This document shows positions 38,818 to 50,782 of a DNA stretch of 64,000 bases, piece by piece. The notes under the pieces were generated by a model. The model did no database searches. It worked only from the letters and a program-made list of their open reading frames with translations, and was not told the DNA's origin. The stretch spans positions 282,538-346,537 of the forward strand of contig JAODUP010000423.1 in NCBI GenBank assembly GCA_025642065.1, in the 5' to 3' direction. Within the stretch, counting starts at the first letter, position 1. Each line of letters starts with the position of its first letter. The DNA is from Paralvinella palmiformis (taxonomy: Eukaryota; Annelida; Polychaeta; Terebellida; Alvinellidae). The position numbers and the translations under genes are program-made.

Positions 38818-39215
38818 TGACTTTATAATAACAATGTATGCTCCCGAGACACATCCGGGGAATGACTGTTTAGGGTAATAAGGTATGTTCCCAAGAGATC
38901 TGTAATGTCATGACTTTATAATAACAATGTATGCTCCCAAAACATCTGGGGAATGACTGTTTAGGGTAATAAGGTATATTCCCAAGAGATCTCTAATGTC
39001 ATGACTTTATAATAACAATGTATGCTCCCGAATCATCTGGGGAATGACTGTTTAGGGTAATAAGGTATGTTCCCAAGAGATCTGTAATGTCATGACTTTA
39101 TAATAACAATGTATGCTCCCGAGACATCTGGGGAATGACTGTTTATAGAGTAATAATGTATGCTCCCGAGACATCCGGGGAATGACTGTTTATAGAGTAG
39201 CAATGTATGCTCCTG
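38818..39215. repeat. 91-bp minisatellite just upstream of LSS coding start
   Basis: Four full units of about 91-93 bp starting at 38818, 38911, 39002 and 39093, then a shortened partial unit. Each has TTTATAATAACAATGTATGC, a GGGGAATGACTGTTTA segment and CCCAAGAGATCT. The last units lose the second half and gain TATAGAGTAA. It lies about 150 bp upstream of the LSS start codon, probably within a 5' UTR intron. Confidence 0.92.
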
Positions 39216-39334
39216 AGAGAGTTGGTGTGTGAAGTACATGGTGAAAAGGAATAAAATTGTTTGTTAAAATCAATCCACTTGTAGATCTATAAGATATGCT
39301 CAGATATTAAAACACCTAGGACATATATGGCCAA

Positions 39335-39450
39335 CAAGCAACTCCCCAAGGAAACAAATCCCACAATACAATGGTGTGGGATTTGTACCTTGGAGGTTTG
39401 AAAGTTAGAGCACTCTAAACCCTGCACACTCAGAGCGCTCCAACAACATC
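39335..39450 (-). repeat. Possible group III SINE fragment
   Basis: Contains CCAAGGAAACAAATCCCACA, the reverse complement of the group III body (GGGATTTGTTTCCCTTGG type), and a tRNA-like stretch near 39400. Strongly diverged and of uncertain extent. Confidence 0.4.
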
Positions 39451-40267
39451 AAATGGATAGACCTAATATTTTATATAAATTTGTACTTACAACATCAAAT
39501 GAATAGCTCTAATATTTTATCAAGCTATACTACACAATACAAACACTGTTAGTATTACCATGTCATAATATATATTCATTATATGATATATTACTATATT
39601 AGTACACACATAATTGTGTGTGTGTGTATGTGTGTGATGATATGGTATTTATTTCCACTGATGGTTGCACATTTCAATCAGCCATTCACTAACTAATTCA
39701 ATCATTCAGTGATAAATTACCAATACTCATGATAAAAGGCACCGCTGAACTGAAGCCATAACACGAATACTGATGAATTTGGCCCATCAATCTCAGCCCA
39801 ACTAATTCCTAGGTTGATTTCGACCCAAGTTAAATCTAGTAATTTAGAAAGGTGATTTCAAATCACTGAAGTCTTAAATTGCAGACTGGATTGGGGCATT
39901 AGTCGAAGCTGGAGGGGTTAGTTAGCGATCCGACAGCAAACTCTGATAGCTAGGATTCACTCCATTTATGCAGTTGTCACATGTCCGATCAAAATTAGTT
40001 TGACTGGCTTTGAGATACTTCTGGCATGATATTCCTGAGCCATATTTTATGTGACACCATCTACTGCAAACATCACAGTTAACTGTAAGACTATTGCCAC
40101 GAACACCTTTCTAACAGATCACACAAGGATATTTAGGTCCCATGTTGTCAGAATCAGAGATAATGAAGTTATATTTATTTTATTCATCCTCTGTTACCAA
40201 TGGAAACACACTGAAACACAAGTACAAACATTACTTATAATAATAAATTTATTTCGAGCCATGATAG

Positions 40268-40440
40268 TTGGGGCACCTCCGTGGTCTAGCGGCAGCGCGT
40301 TGGACCACTCGTGTTTGAATCCCGGCGTGGGCATATTTGAAGGTTGTTTCGTCTTTCTAATAATACTGTAGTCTTACAGCAGCTATATAGCTGACTAGGG
40401 CGCTATATAAATGTCACATATTATTATTATTATTAGACCC
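40268..40440 (+). mobile_element. tRNA-derived SINE with group I head and group II tail
   Basis: The head GGCACCTCCGTGGTCTAGCG with B box GTTTGAATCCCGG and body GCGTGGGCATATTTGAAGG matches group I. The tail GACTAGGGCGCTATATAAAT then ATTATTATTATT matches the 3' end of group II copies (47525, 62770). A composite of two SINE modules. Confidence 0.8.
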
Positions 40441-40833
40441 CCATAAATGAAGAAATATAAAGTACATGACAAAACAAACATAATATGAACTGTCTACTTG
40501 CGCGTGTGTCATATGTTTAGATCCCAAGTCTAAACATACACGAGGATCTGCTCACATCTGTTTTTGTGCAAGGATGCGCAGGCATTTCTTTTTGAAACAA
40601 TAATGGCTGAGTTAGTTCTAGAATCGCACAGGAAAGGCTGCCCTACTGTTTTCTTAAAACTACAGCTTTAATCAATTAAACAGCTACAAAATTCCAAAAA
40701 CTCACGTACGTTTAAATCCAAGTACTAAAGATATAGCAGTTAGAGTAAGGCATTGACCTGAAGTGTTTTCTTTCAGGTCACTGGACTAAACCCATTAAAA
40801 CTACAACTTGCATAACCGGATATAATAACATAC

Positions 40834-42920
40834 CAGGGTCCCAAATACCTTCAAAATTGAAGTGGCCAGCAGGGCCAGTAACTTAAAAATAAAGGTGGCC
40901 CTCCCAAAATTTTACTGGCCCTTCTATATTTTCTTCGTTTTTTGGGCTGGCATGATACATTTATCTACAAATAACAACGGCATGTATGTCCTGTTGTGAT
41001 GGCATTACATTTCAGTGCACGTACAAGAGGATGGAGCCCAATATGTATATCCAATATAATGTATCCGTTGCCAAATAAATGTTTGTATTTGTATGTACCC
41101 CAGCATTAACCTCATTATGAAGACACCAAGATCATGTTAGATAAATTATTTATTTACTTCACGCACCATATTGCCAGAAATTAGTAGACCCTATCATTTT
41201 TAAGCAATATAACTGTATTTTACCATGAGCTCAGTGTTATCATCCTCCAAATCATCTGCTGATTCAGAATCTGGTGCATCATCTGCATCAACTACAGCAG
41301 ACACAAAGTCAGTGGATTCACCAGTTGTAGTGAGTGGCTCTGTTGCATCAGCAACTGTATGAGCCGGTTCATTGGAGGTCTCACCATCAACCAATACCTG
41401 TGACTTGAATCCATCATCATGCAAATTTGGTCTTCGTGGTTGGGATGAAGCTCAATTCCAGTGTTCAGTTGCTGGGACTGGATCAAATGATGAGATAGGA
41501 GCAGGCAAGAGTTTAATTGACAGCAGATCAGTTAACTTCTGCTCAGTGAGTTGTGTTCTTAGATTGGTTTTAATCAACTTTAATTGACTAAAACATCGCT
41601 TGACTTCAGCGCTGGATGCTGGAAGAGTTTGCAGCAAGCCAAGAACATTGATTATGTTTTCGTGATCTTTATGTCATCTCGGAGTTTTTCTCTTTCAACT
41701 TCACTTAAATTCTACTAAACTCCTTTGCTGACTCCTGATTCATATATGTATTGCCTAGTTTAACACCCTTCTGTCTATCTAACTCACAAAGCCAAACAAA
41801 ATCTGAGAAAGGGCAGTTTTTCATGGCTAGTGCGTGGCAGGTGTGATAATTTCTCTATATCATCCTTGCACAAAATGGTTAGCACTTTACGAGCCAGTTG
41901 TTTTTCCGGGGCTTAAATGGACTTGAAAATCTCTTAGCAACATTATATGTGGGTTTGAGGCTTTATGGATCTTTATGCTCTCCAGCTTAAATGACTGGCA
42001 TCCCGACACAAATGAATTTTTGGCCAAAATGGTCATGTCTATCGTCCCAGCTGTGCAGCATGTCATGCATATCATCGTACTTGTCTGGCTGGACGTGGAT
42101 GGAGCAACCAATGTCGAACTGCCCAGCTCTTTGTCTATTTTCCCCAGCCATGGGTGGCCAACTTTCTAATTTGGGTTAAATGCCTGTTTCCTTTTACTGA
42201 TCTCATACAACCGTTATATCTTCAGCTTCTCCTCAGAAGTTTTCATTTTCTTGCTGGATGGTGGTGATAAACCCGCAAAATAACACCACATTTTATCAGT
42301 TATTATGTTTATGTTGTCGATATGATCTTGGCACATGTGTCAATCAAAATGGTGCCAATATAGGTATGCTTGATTTTGACAGAAGAAATTGTTTTGTTAG
42401 CTTGATTAAAAGAAAAAAAAATTTGTAGAGGAAATCCTTTCTATCTGACATTGATTTCTCCGTGACTTTTGCTAACAACTCTCTGCTGCCACTGAATATT
42501 TTCCTACATAATTATTTTTCACTTTCCAGATAACCTTATCGAGCATGCCCAATGCTTATACCAGTACGAAACTATGGTAAAACTGCTATCCTTGTTCTTG
42601 CCAATTTTAGCTAAGAGACTCATATGCTGTCTGATTTGTTGCGTGCTAATGCACAATCTATACATTAAGCAATGCCATTCAGAGATTTATATTTCCTCAA
42701 CATCCTGCAAATATGAACTGAAACTTCCCAATAGATCATTATCATAATAGATTTGTGCTTAGTGACCGAACCACCGAAAAAAATAGTTGAATGAAAGAAG
42801 AAAAAAGCGATGTGCGTAAAACAGAAATGGTCAAGTCGCCTGCAGGGCTAGTTGTTCAAAATATGTAGCCGCCTTTCACTAATCCAATGGCAACCATGCG
42901 ACCATGTATTTGGGACCCAG
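40834..42920 (-). mobile_element. Internally deleted hAT transposon (ZNF862-like transposase remnant)
   Basis: Inverted ends: CAGGGTCCCAAATAC (40834-40848) and, reverse-complemented, CTGGGTCCCAAATAC (42906-42920), 14 of 15 identical. Both ends are flanked outside by ACATAC. On the minus strand, the N-terminal part (about 42190-41887) reads KRKQAFNP..VGHPWLG and later FVSGCQSFKLESIKIH, as in a TTF-type zinc finger; it contains stops. The C-terminal part (41637-41425) reads SSAEVKRCFSQLKLIKTNLR, the hAT dimerisation motif, then an acidic tail. Only about 250 bp separate the two, so most of the catalytic core is gone and the element cannot be autonomous. Confidence 0.85.
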
Positions 42921-43630
42921 ACATACGCATGCACATAATGGCTCATGTACGTTTCGACTACAGGCCTAAACGTATAGCTCACGTACGCATAGCCACTGCC
43001 AACATAATAATAATACATACATGTCAATCATGTATTATTATTATTGTAACATGATACATAAAATGGATATATTTTCTAAATATGTGGATTAAAGGTTGTA
43101 TATGCATATGAATTATGATATATGCCAAATATGGTTATAATAAAAGCATTTATTTTACAAATCTCATATCATCCTAATATATTAATGTATATATATATAT
43201 ATATAATATATATATATATATAAAACGATACAAACATAAAACAGCGTGATACATATGTAGATTATAAAAATAAAAACTGGGCTAAAATGGATGGGTCGAA
43301 ATCGCCAAGGGCCGAGATAGAGTCTACTGATTCAATCACTGGGTGAGACGTGAGTGATACTGAATAAGTCTATAACTGATAGTCTGATAGCACAATAAAT
43401 GAATAATACAATTTCATAACAAAATAACTATCTGCCAGTTTATAGCACATTAAATCATTAAACTGAAATAATCTCTTGGCGTTTTCATATGAAATTAGTT
43501 AATATACCTCTTATTTGCGATGACGATGCATGACAGTCCTGATTCTGGAAGAGTTAGTCTAAAATTTAACAATGTTCCACTTATTCTGAACTATGGCAGC
43601 CGGAACTTTGGACGTTACACGAATGGGTTT

Positions 43631-43732
43631 TGGACTATTTGCCCTCGGTTGTATTCGCCCTCGATATAAAAGACTATTCGCCCTTTATTGTTATTCGCCC
43701 CTAATAAAAGGGACTATTCGCCCTTTTGTATG

Positions 43733-43777
<45 letters not shown>

Positions 43778-43780
43778 GTC

Positions 43781-43849
<69 letters not shown>

Positions 43850-44221
43850 AAGATAGTAAGAGCGCTTTATTAAATATACATTAGTAATATATTTCCATTG
43901 TGGAACGATTATCTTGTGAACAAATTGGATGGAAAGGAGCTACTCCGTGAGATCAAAAAGGTCTAGATCTACAAACCATGCACACGGATTTAAACTGTTG
44001 CTGTATAGATCTAGAACTACCGGTATATGTTTTGCTGGTCTTGTCTATCTATGGTTGTTTTTTGATTTGGTAATAAATTGTATTTTAACTATTTTTATTA
44101 AATTAAGAGTAATTAAGTAAATCGAGGGCGATGGTTCGCTGTGGCGATGGTTCAATCGGGCGAATATAAAACGAGCCGAAACTAACTGACGGACGAATAA
44201 AAACGAGGGCGAATAGTCTAA
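43631..44221. mobile_element. Non-autonomous DNA element with clustered ATTCGCCC octamers
   Basis: Left end GGACTATTTGCCCTCGG and right end (reverse-complemented) AGACTATTCGCCCTCG are inverted. The left arm has ATTCGCCC at 43653, 43676, 43693 and 43716 plus a variant at 43637. The right arm has GGGCGAAT at 44158 and 44207 and GGGCGATGG-type variants at 44126 and about 44142. The middle is dominated by long (AT)n tracts (43738-43846). No ORF with recognisable content. Confidence 0.65.
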
Positions 44222-44269
44222 TTCCCACAAGGAGCACATTTGCGATGTTTACATCTGGCGAAATGCTAT

Positions 44270-44330
44270 TTTTAGTCACCGAGTGGCCTGATGACGTCGC
44301 GGTCAGGCGTAAATAAGTTGACCAATAAGG
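44270..44330 (+). promoter_or_regulatory. CRE-like site and CCAAT box upstream of CYP51
   Basis: TGACGTCG at 44292-44299 matches the cAMP-response element TGACGTCA at 7 of 8 positions, and CCAAT lies at 44322-44326. About 300-340 bp upstream of the CYP51 start codon. Vertebrate CYP51 promoters are known to use CRE and sterol-response elements with NF-Y. A nearby TCACCGAGTGG only loosely resembles a sterol response element, so I do not call one. Confidence 0.4.
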
Positions 44331-44629
44331 ACATCGCCTCAGAACATAAGATATTATAGCGCCAGGGGTTCTTTGTTAATTAATTTATAGCTTCATTACT
44401 TTAGTGAATTTGTGTTTATATATATAATTTTATATGCATAGGTAACTTATTCTGCTTAATAAGACATTTTCATATGCCAGTCTTAATCCAAATTGAGGAA
44501 CTATATTTTGTAGAGGGGCGTCATTAGGCACGCCATAATGCCGGTTTACTTGTGTTCACTATTATAGTGAGTTTGACAGACAGTCGTTTTTGATGCATTT
44601 GAGGATTTGTTTCTGCCATTGAAACAAAG

Positions 44630-47600
44630 ATGGAGATCTGGAATTCTGGAAATGCTTACATATACGAGACAATTGCCAAAGTGCAATCTGCAAATGTAGC
44701 GACTCTAGCGCTTTTCACTACATCGATACTTCTAGGTTTGGCTTTAATTGCTAAAAAATCAAATGAAAAGAAAAATCAGGTATGTAGTCTTAAGACTAAG
44801 ACAGTTTTAGTCTAATTTTGTGTCTTCCTTTTTTACCTGAGATTTAGTCTAGTACTCTTTCTTCGTAAATTCGTTATCAGTTTTTGTTAGACTAGTTGCA
44901 TAACATAATGTCACTTTGATTCTTGGCATAAGTTATATGTTAACATCCTTATATAATATTAAATATATATATATATATATATATTAACATGCGTCATGAT
45001 ACTGATACCATTTGTTGTATATATAATATTGTTATACCACGTACGTTACTTTGTAGACAGTCATAGGCCTAGGGTAACCTTGACTTTTGCATCCCTTATT
45101 TATTTGCTAAATTAAAGAACATAATGTACTAATCAATGTTTCTGTCTATACAATATAACATATAACCTGAGCGTTATGATGTGTGTGTGAGACGGTAGTA
45201 TAATAAGTTGTGACTTTCCTATCTTTCAGAAGTTGCCGCCACACATTCCATCGAGCATCCCTTACCTGGGTCATGCTATTAGCTTTGGTCAAACTCCAAT
45301 AGAATTTTTGATTGCTGCATATCAAAGGGTAAGTAATCTGCCTTTTTTATTTGATCTGTTTAGTTATGATAGGTGTTGAATTTAGGACAGCCAAAGTATC
45401 TCAGATAAACGGAAAGAAATGTCTAATATAAAACTTGTGTCTTCAGTATGGTCCTGTGTTCAGTTTCACAATGGTTGGTAAAACCTTCACCTATCTGATT
45501 GGATCAGATGCTGCCAAGTTGTTCTTTGACAGCAAAAATGAAGCATTAAATGCAGAGGAGGTATACGGTAAATTGACTACACCAGTGTTTGGCAAAGGTG
45601 TGGCATATGATGTGCCAAACCCAGTAAGTGGCTCTGCTCTTTCATGGCAATTGATTTTACAGTAAAAATTGGAAAATCATTCATGGATGCCATTGATTTC
45701 CGAGTTTTTCTGTCTGGTCTAGAAATCGTTAATGCTTGTTGATTACAGGTGTTCTTGGAACAGAAGAAAATGCTGAAGACTGGCTTGAATATTGCCAGAT
45801 TTAGGCAGCACATTCCTATAATAGAAGCTGAAACTGTTGATTATTTTAAAAGATGGGGAGAGCAAGGTCAAAGAGGTAATTTTGTTAACATATTAGTAAA
45901 ATATGATAATTTTAATGAAACAAAATAGTAAAAATTAGATCAGATATTTCTTTTAAAATGTATGCTACTTATGGAGCACAAATATAGTACTAGGTTTTAT
46001 TTCATCAGTAAATCAAAAACCTTATCTAACTGTTCACTGCCAAAACTAGGTTTGACCATGGGTAGATGAATCTTTGGTGAAGTTAAATTAATTATTATTA
46101 CTAGAATAGCAGTTTTATGTTTTATAACCAATTTGTAGACGTCACATTCAATTTACACTACACCCTTTCAGATTGGTTGAGGTATGTGTTTATTCAGTTG
46201 TGTTTTCGTCTGATGAAATAAATTTTAAATTCTAGCTTCCAATGTGTTTTATTTTCAGACCTGTTCGAGGGTTTGTCAGAGCTGATAATTCTCACAGCAA
46301 GTCGGTGTCTTCATGGTATGTTACAAGTGTTAGTTCAAATATAACTGATAATCATTCTGTCTCAAACGTACTGCCATACTCTGGTTAGTAGTGTACATCT
46401 CTGTAGTTATGGGATAAAATATTGCATGTGCATACAGGATGTTTCATTCTTCAATAAAACTCTTTGGTTTGATAATCCAATTTGATTCAGAAGTAGCCTA
46501 TTGAGTGTTAAGTACAAGCTGAAGCCAACACCAAGGATAATTAATTAATCACCTACTTCTTCCATCATTTTAATGTATACAGCGTGTATAACATAAGAGT
46601 GATTCATCCACGTATTAACTTTAAGTGAAAGATTATTGGTACTGTCTGTTACTAATTAACAGTTTTTGTCTCCAGCTTACCTGGTATCAGGTTTGTTTAC
46701 AGTTTTTTAATATTTCTAGGCATAGAGTTATTGATAATTGTAATAGTATTATTAAGCATATCCAATTACATTTTTCACAATAATAGTAATTACAACTGGG
46801 AGTCCTAAGTTGGCAAATAGTTGTAATTGACTGCTTTCTCAGTATAAGTCTAATTGCAATATTTTGTTGATGGAACCATTTCTTAATCTATGATTTGTCA
46901 CTGTGTAGAATGCATGGCAATGACACAAATCGATTGACAAGAACCGCCTCTGTTGCCTAATGGGTTACAGCATGGGGCTCCTTACCCATGGTCGTGCTGT
47001 GAATGAGGTCAGAGGTTTGAATCCAAGCTGGGTTACTACAGTGGGATGAATTTTTCAGACAGTTGGCAAGGTTTTCTTTACTGAATATGCCATCTATTCA
47101 AAATTTATTTATAATTGGTGAACCAGTAACTTACAGACCGTATATATGTTTCCTTTATTTGAAGTAGCCAGCCATGTAAAATAACTGCCATTTCAGTTAT
47201 TGTTATTCATGGAAATCCAAGGATTTGATCTATAGGTGCTTAGATTATATAAGATAATTACCACCTAAAATCTAATTGCATGGGGTTATGCAGTGGGAGA
47301 TAAATAATATTACAAAAACTACAACGGTGTATGTGTTTATGATGTGATGTGTTTATGACACTTTTTGTTTTAATCTGTGATGTGTTAGTACTTGTGTCTT
47401 TGATCTGACTGTAATGTTTCCAGGGCTACATTGTTGTATATGATAATATTTTAAACATCTATAACACTAATAGCAACTGTCGCTTAATGGTTTTGAAGTA
47501 ATTGAGAACTTTTTTATGTAATTGTCCCACTCCTTTCCCAGATGATATAATAATAATATGTGACATTTATATAGCGCCCTATTCAGCTAGAAGGTTCTCT

Positions 47601-50600
47601 AATGTGCCTGACAATATTATTATCCCTGACTCAGACCTGTTTCTGCCCAGCACATATCTGGACTCCCAATGGAGCATACAACACATGCTGCCATTATAGG
47701 CGCAAACGTATAGCCATTTTGTCATGTCAGGTACCCATTTTTTATGGATGAGTGAACCAGTCGCCACATTGCAGCTCACAGAGCCGCGACCGTTCAGCTA
47801 AGAGTCCTACACTCTAACTAAATGTGCTATCATAGCTCACTACATTAAAAAAATAGATATGTTGTTTCTGTCCATCATCTCATGCCATAGAAAAGTGTAT
47901 CCATCCATGATAATCACACCTTGATATGGCACAGCTGTACCTGGTTAGCCTCCTTGATGAACCAGATAAACATCACAAGACAGTGAATGAGAGATGATTA
48001 GTTGTTTTGATCTTTTCATTCTGCTGCTTAATTCTTCAATGTTATGGCACCATCAGAATCCTGTGCATTATTGGAGCAGTGCAAAATTAAAGGTTTTGGA
48101 CTCGAGTTTGGCTTTACCCGTGTTTTGGGGATATGTTTACCTGAGGAGTCACCCCTCTGCCATATGTCCCATCTATGACCATCAACAAGGCTAAACAACT
48201 GAACTATTCAGTAACTCAGTACATGCCATTGTCACTATGCATCCATAAATGTTAATAAAAACTAAACATTTTTGAAGTGACAACACACTTGAATGGATAA
48301 ATATATTGAAATATGGATGTTTTATACAATGGATGATAAAATATTTGATGGTTGGGTTGGAAATTTTTCTCTGCACTATGAATGGTTTGCAGTCTTAATT
48401 TGTTGATGCGATATACCTACCATATGTATCTGTTGATTCTGTTTGAATGTATTCTCTCATTTTCTATGACCTAACCTCCTGTTTCCTGCACCGTCCCTTT
48501 GGAGATGTAGGCCTACCAGAAGAAAATACTATTTTTCTCTTCAGCAATGTTAGACTTTTTATTATCAATCACAGAACTTACAGATTTTTTGTGCTAAACA
48601 TTCAAATTATTTTCTACAATTACCACAGGTAAAGAGATTCGTAGCATTCTTAATGAGAAGATAGCTCAACTTTACTGGGATTTAGATGGTGGTTTTACTG
48701 CTGAGGCATGGCTTCTGCCTACATGGATACCATTACCTAGCTTCAGGTAAAGTGTTAATCATCGTAATTGTACACAACAATTTAGCTCTAGAATTCTGTG
48801 CGAAATTTCAATTGTTTTGACTTACTCTATAGTATATATAAATTGCTTACAGAAAGCGAGATATAGCACATAAGAAGGTGAAGGAAATCTTTTACGATGT
48901 AATCAAGAAGAGGAGGGAATCAGATGTGAGAGGAGACGACATGCTGCAGACATTACTTGACTCTAAATACAAGTATGTTATGATTGGCATTTATTTAATG
49001 TAAAATTTCCAGGTTATTTACAAGATCCTACAAATTCTAATATTAAATGTTCTGTTTAGCAGTTCCTATTTTGGGTTTTATATAAATAGTAAATGATGTT
49101 TTAAAAACCTCTTGTGAACAGATACTGTAGATTGATTTGCAAATCCTTGAACACAACTGAAATCACAGAACTAGGCGTGTAAAAACACTGCAGAAAATAC
49201 TGACAAAATTATATTTATGATTAGTTGTATAGATTCTACATCTCCTTAAAATTATATAATTGTATACAAATTAAACTTAAATTTATTTGTATTTACTAAC
49301 CCTGGTATGTAGCCTTTACTAGAATTTGCAAAATAAAGCAATCACTAGTATTTGTAGTCCTGTGCTAATGAAACGATGTGTAATATTGATACAAATATAT
49401 TTTGTGGTTGTAGGAATGGTAGATACCTTAATGATGATGAAATAGCTGGCATGTTGATTGGTCTGTTGCTGGCCGGACAGCATACGTCATCAACTACCAG
49501 CTCGTGGCTTGGGTTTTTCCTAGCAAAACACAAAGATGTTCAGGTAATAACAATGAGATTGGTCTTGCTAAGTGTAAGACAATTTGATCAACTACTTTCA
49601 ACAATATTTCTTTATAAACAGAAAGTTGTGCTCTATCTCTATCCACTTGTGATGTTGCTTTAAAAAAAAAATTATGTGGAATTATTTTCCATGATGCAGA
49701 AATTATACTGTCAATAAGCTAATTAGTTATAATAGTTATGCTTAATTTATGTGTGCATGAAAAGTTATATGTAAACACTTTGATAATCAGGATGCATGCT
49801 ATGAGGAACAACTGAAACAGTTTGGAGAGGAACTACGTCCTGTAAATTATGATGACTTGAAAGACTGTCAGTTGCTGGATCGTGTCCTCAAAGAGACCTT
49901 ACGTCTGAGGCCACCCATAATGACAATGATGAGAATGTGTAAGACTGAACAGGTGAGTCCCATGCTTTAACTGAAATCAGATAGAAAATGGACATAATTT
50001 CGCATATTAGTTGTGTATAGTTCAGCTCAAAACCTTTTATTAATAACATGATGGTAGATAGGTATTATTTATATTCCTATTTTTTTATTTATATTTACAG
50101 AATATTATGGGTTACACAATCCCAGCTGGTCATCAGGTTTGTGTCTCGCCCACAACCAATCACAGGCTGCCCGATACTTGGGAAAACTTTGATCAGTATG
50201 ATCCAGACAGGTACTGAAATAATATTTGACGGCTGCAATATTAGGATTTCAATAAGGAAGTTGTATTTATCTGTCAGCACAAATTAGCAAACATGAATAC
50301 CATTTGTTGGTGTTTGCACACTGTTGTTTTTAAAAATTGGTGTTAATTTATCTAATTTTGAAAAGTGGAATTAAATTAATAATCGTTAAATGTGTTGCCT
50401 TTTTGGTCCTTGTAATCACAAAACTACTTAATGTAAATGAAATAGTCGGTCTGTTTGGACATGATCATGATGCACCGAAATTCATATGACCTATGTGTAC
50501 AAGATACTAATTTTTATTGTTGTCTGATATTTTAGGTTCCTGGACAAGACTGGGGCTACAAGTGAGGAGAAATTTAGTTACATTCCCTTTGGTGCTGGAC

Positions 50601-50782
50601 GTCATCGCTGTATTGGCGAGTCCTTTGCTTATATCCAGATCAAGACTATCTGGGCGACACTGCTGCGTCTGTATGAATTTGAATTGGTTGACGGTCACTT
50701 CCCCGAAGTGAATGTTAGAACCATGCTTCATACGCCACTTCATCCTGTGATTAAATACAAGAGAAGACAGCCTGTGCATTAA
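44630..50782 (+). CDS. CYP51A1: Lanosterol 14-alpha-demethylase (cytochrome P450 family 51)
   Basis: ER membrane P450 that removes the 14-alpha-methyl group of lanosterol, the step after LSS. Exons: 44630-44779, 45230-45328, 45447-45623, 45749-45875, 46259-46315, 48629-48746, 48853-48972, 49414-49543, 49791-49952, 50101-50210, 50536-50782 (TAA). Total 1497 nt, 498 residues, the usual family length; all phases close. Seen: N-terminal membrane anchor ([18 protein letters not shown]), proline-rich hinge ([15 protein letters not shown]), CYP51 B'-region [21 protein letters not shown]-helix [10 protein letters not shown] (about 303), ExxR in KETLRLRPP (Glu about 361), YDPDRF, and the haem loop [11 protein letters not shown] (Cys about 442). 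The largest intron (46316-48628) carries three SINEs. Confidence 0.97.
46945..47060 (+). mobile_element. tRNA-like SINE head in CYP51 intron 5
   Basis: CGCCTCTGTTGCCTAATGGG resembles an A-box region and AGAGGTTTGAATCCAAGC a B box, spaced roughly as in tRNA-derived SINEs. No matching body was found elsewhere in the window. Confidence 0.5.
47525..47845 (-). mobile_element. tRNA-derived SINE, group II, near full length
   Basis: On the minus strand it runs from a tRNA-like head (TAGCACATTTAGTTAGAGTG), through GGCGACTGGTTCACTCATCC and CAGGTCTGAGTCAGGGATAA, to the tail GGGCGCTATATAAATG with ATTATTAT. It is the most complete group II copy in the window. Confidence 0.8.
48060..48205 (+). mobile_element. 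Diverged group III SINE fragment
   Basis: CCGTGTTTTGGGGATATG, CTGCCATATGTCCCATCTATG and AGGCTAAACAACTGAAC parallel the body and 3' part of 7575-7750 (CAGTATGTCCCAGGTGTGA, GGCTAAACAACAACTCGA). Confidence 0.5.

Larger units (their letters stand above)
38671..44629. promoter_or_regulatory. Divergent intergenic region between LSS and CYP51
   Basis: About 6 kb separates the two start codons, with LSS reading left and CYP51 reading right. It must contain both promoters. It is largely filled by repeats: minisatellite 38818-39215, SINE 40268-40440, hAT 40834-42920, octamer element 43631-44221 and (AT)n tracts near 43187-43221 and 43738-43846. The short unique segment 44222-44629 in front of CYP51 is the best promoter candidate. 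Confidence 0.6.
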
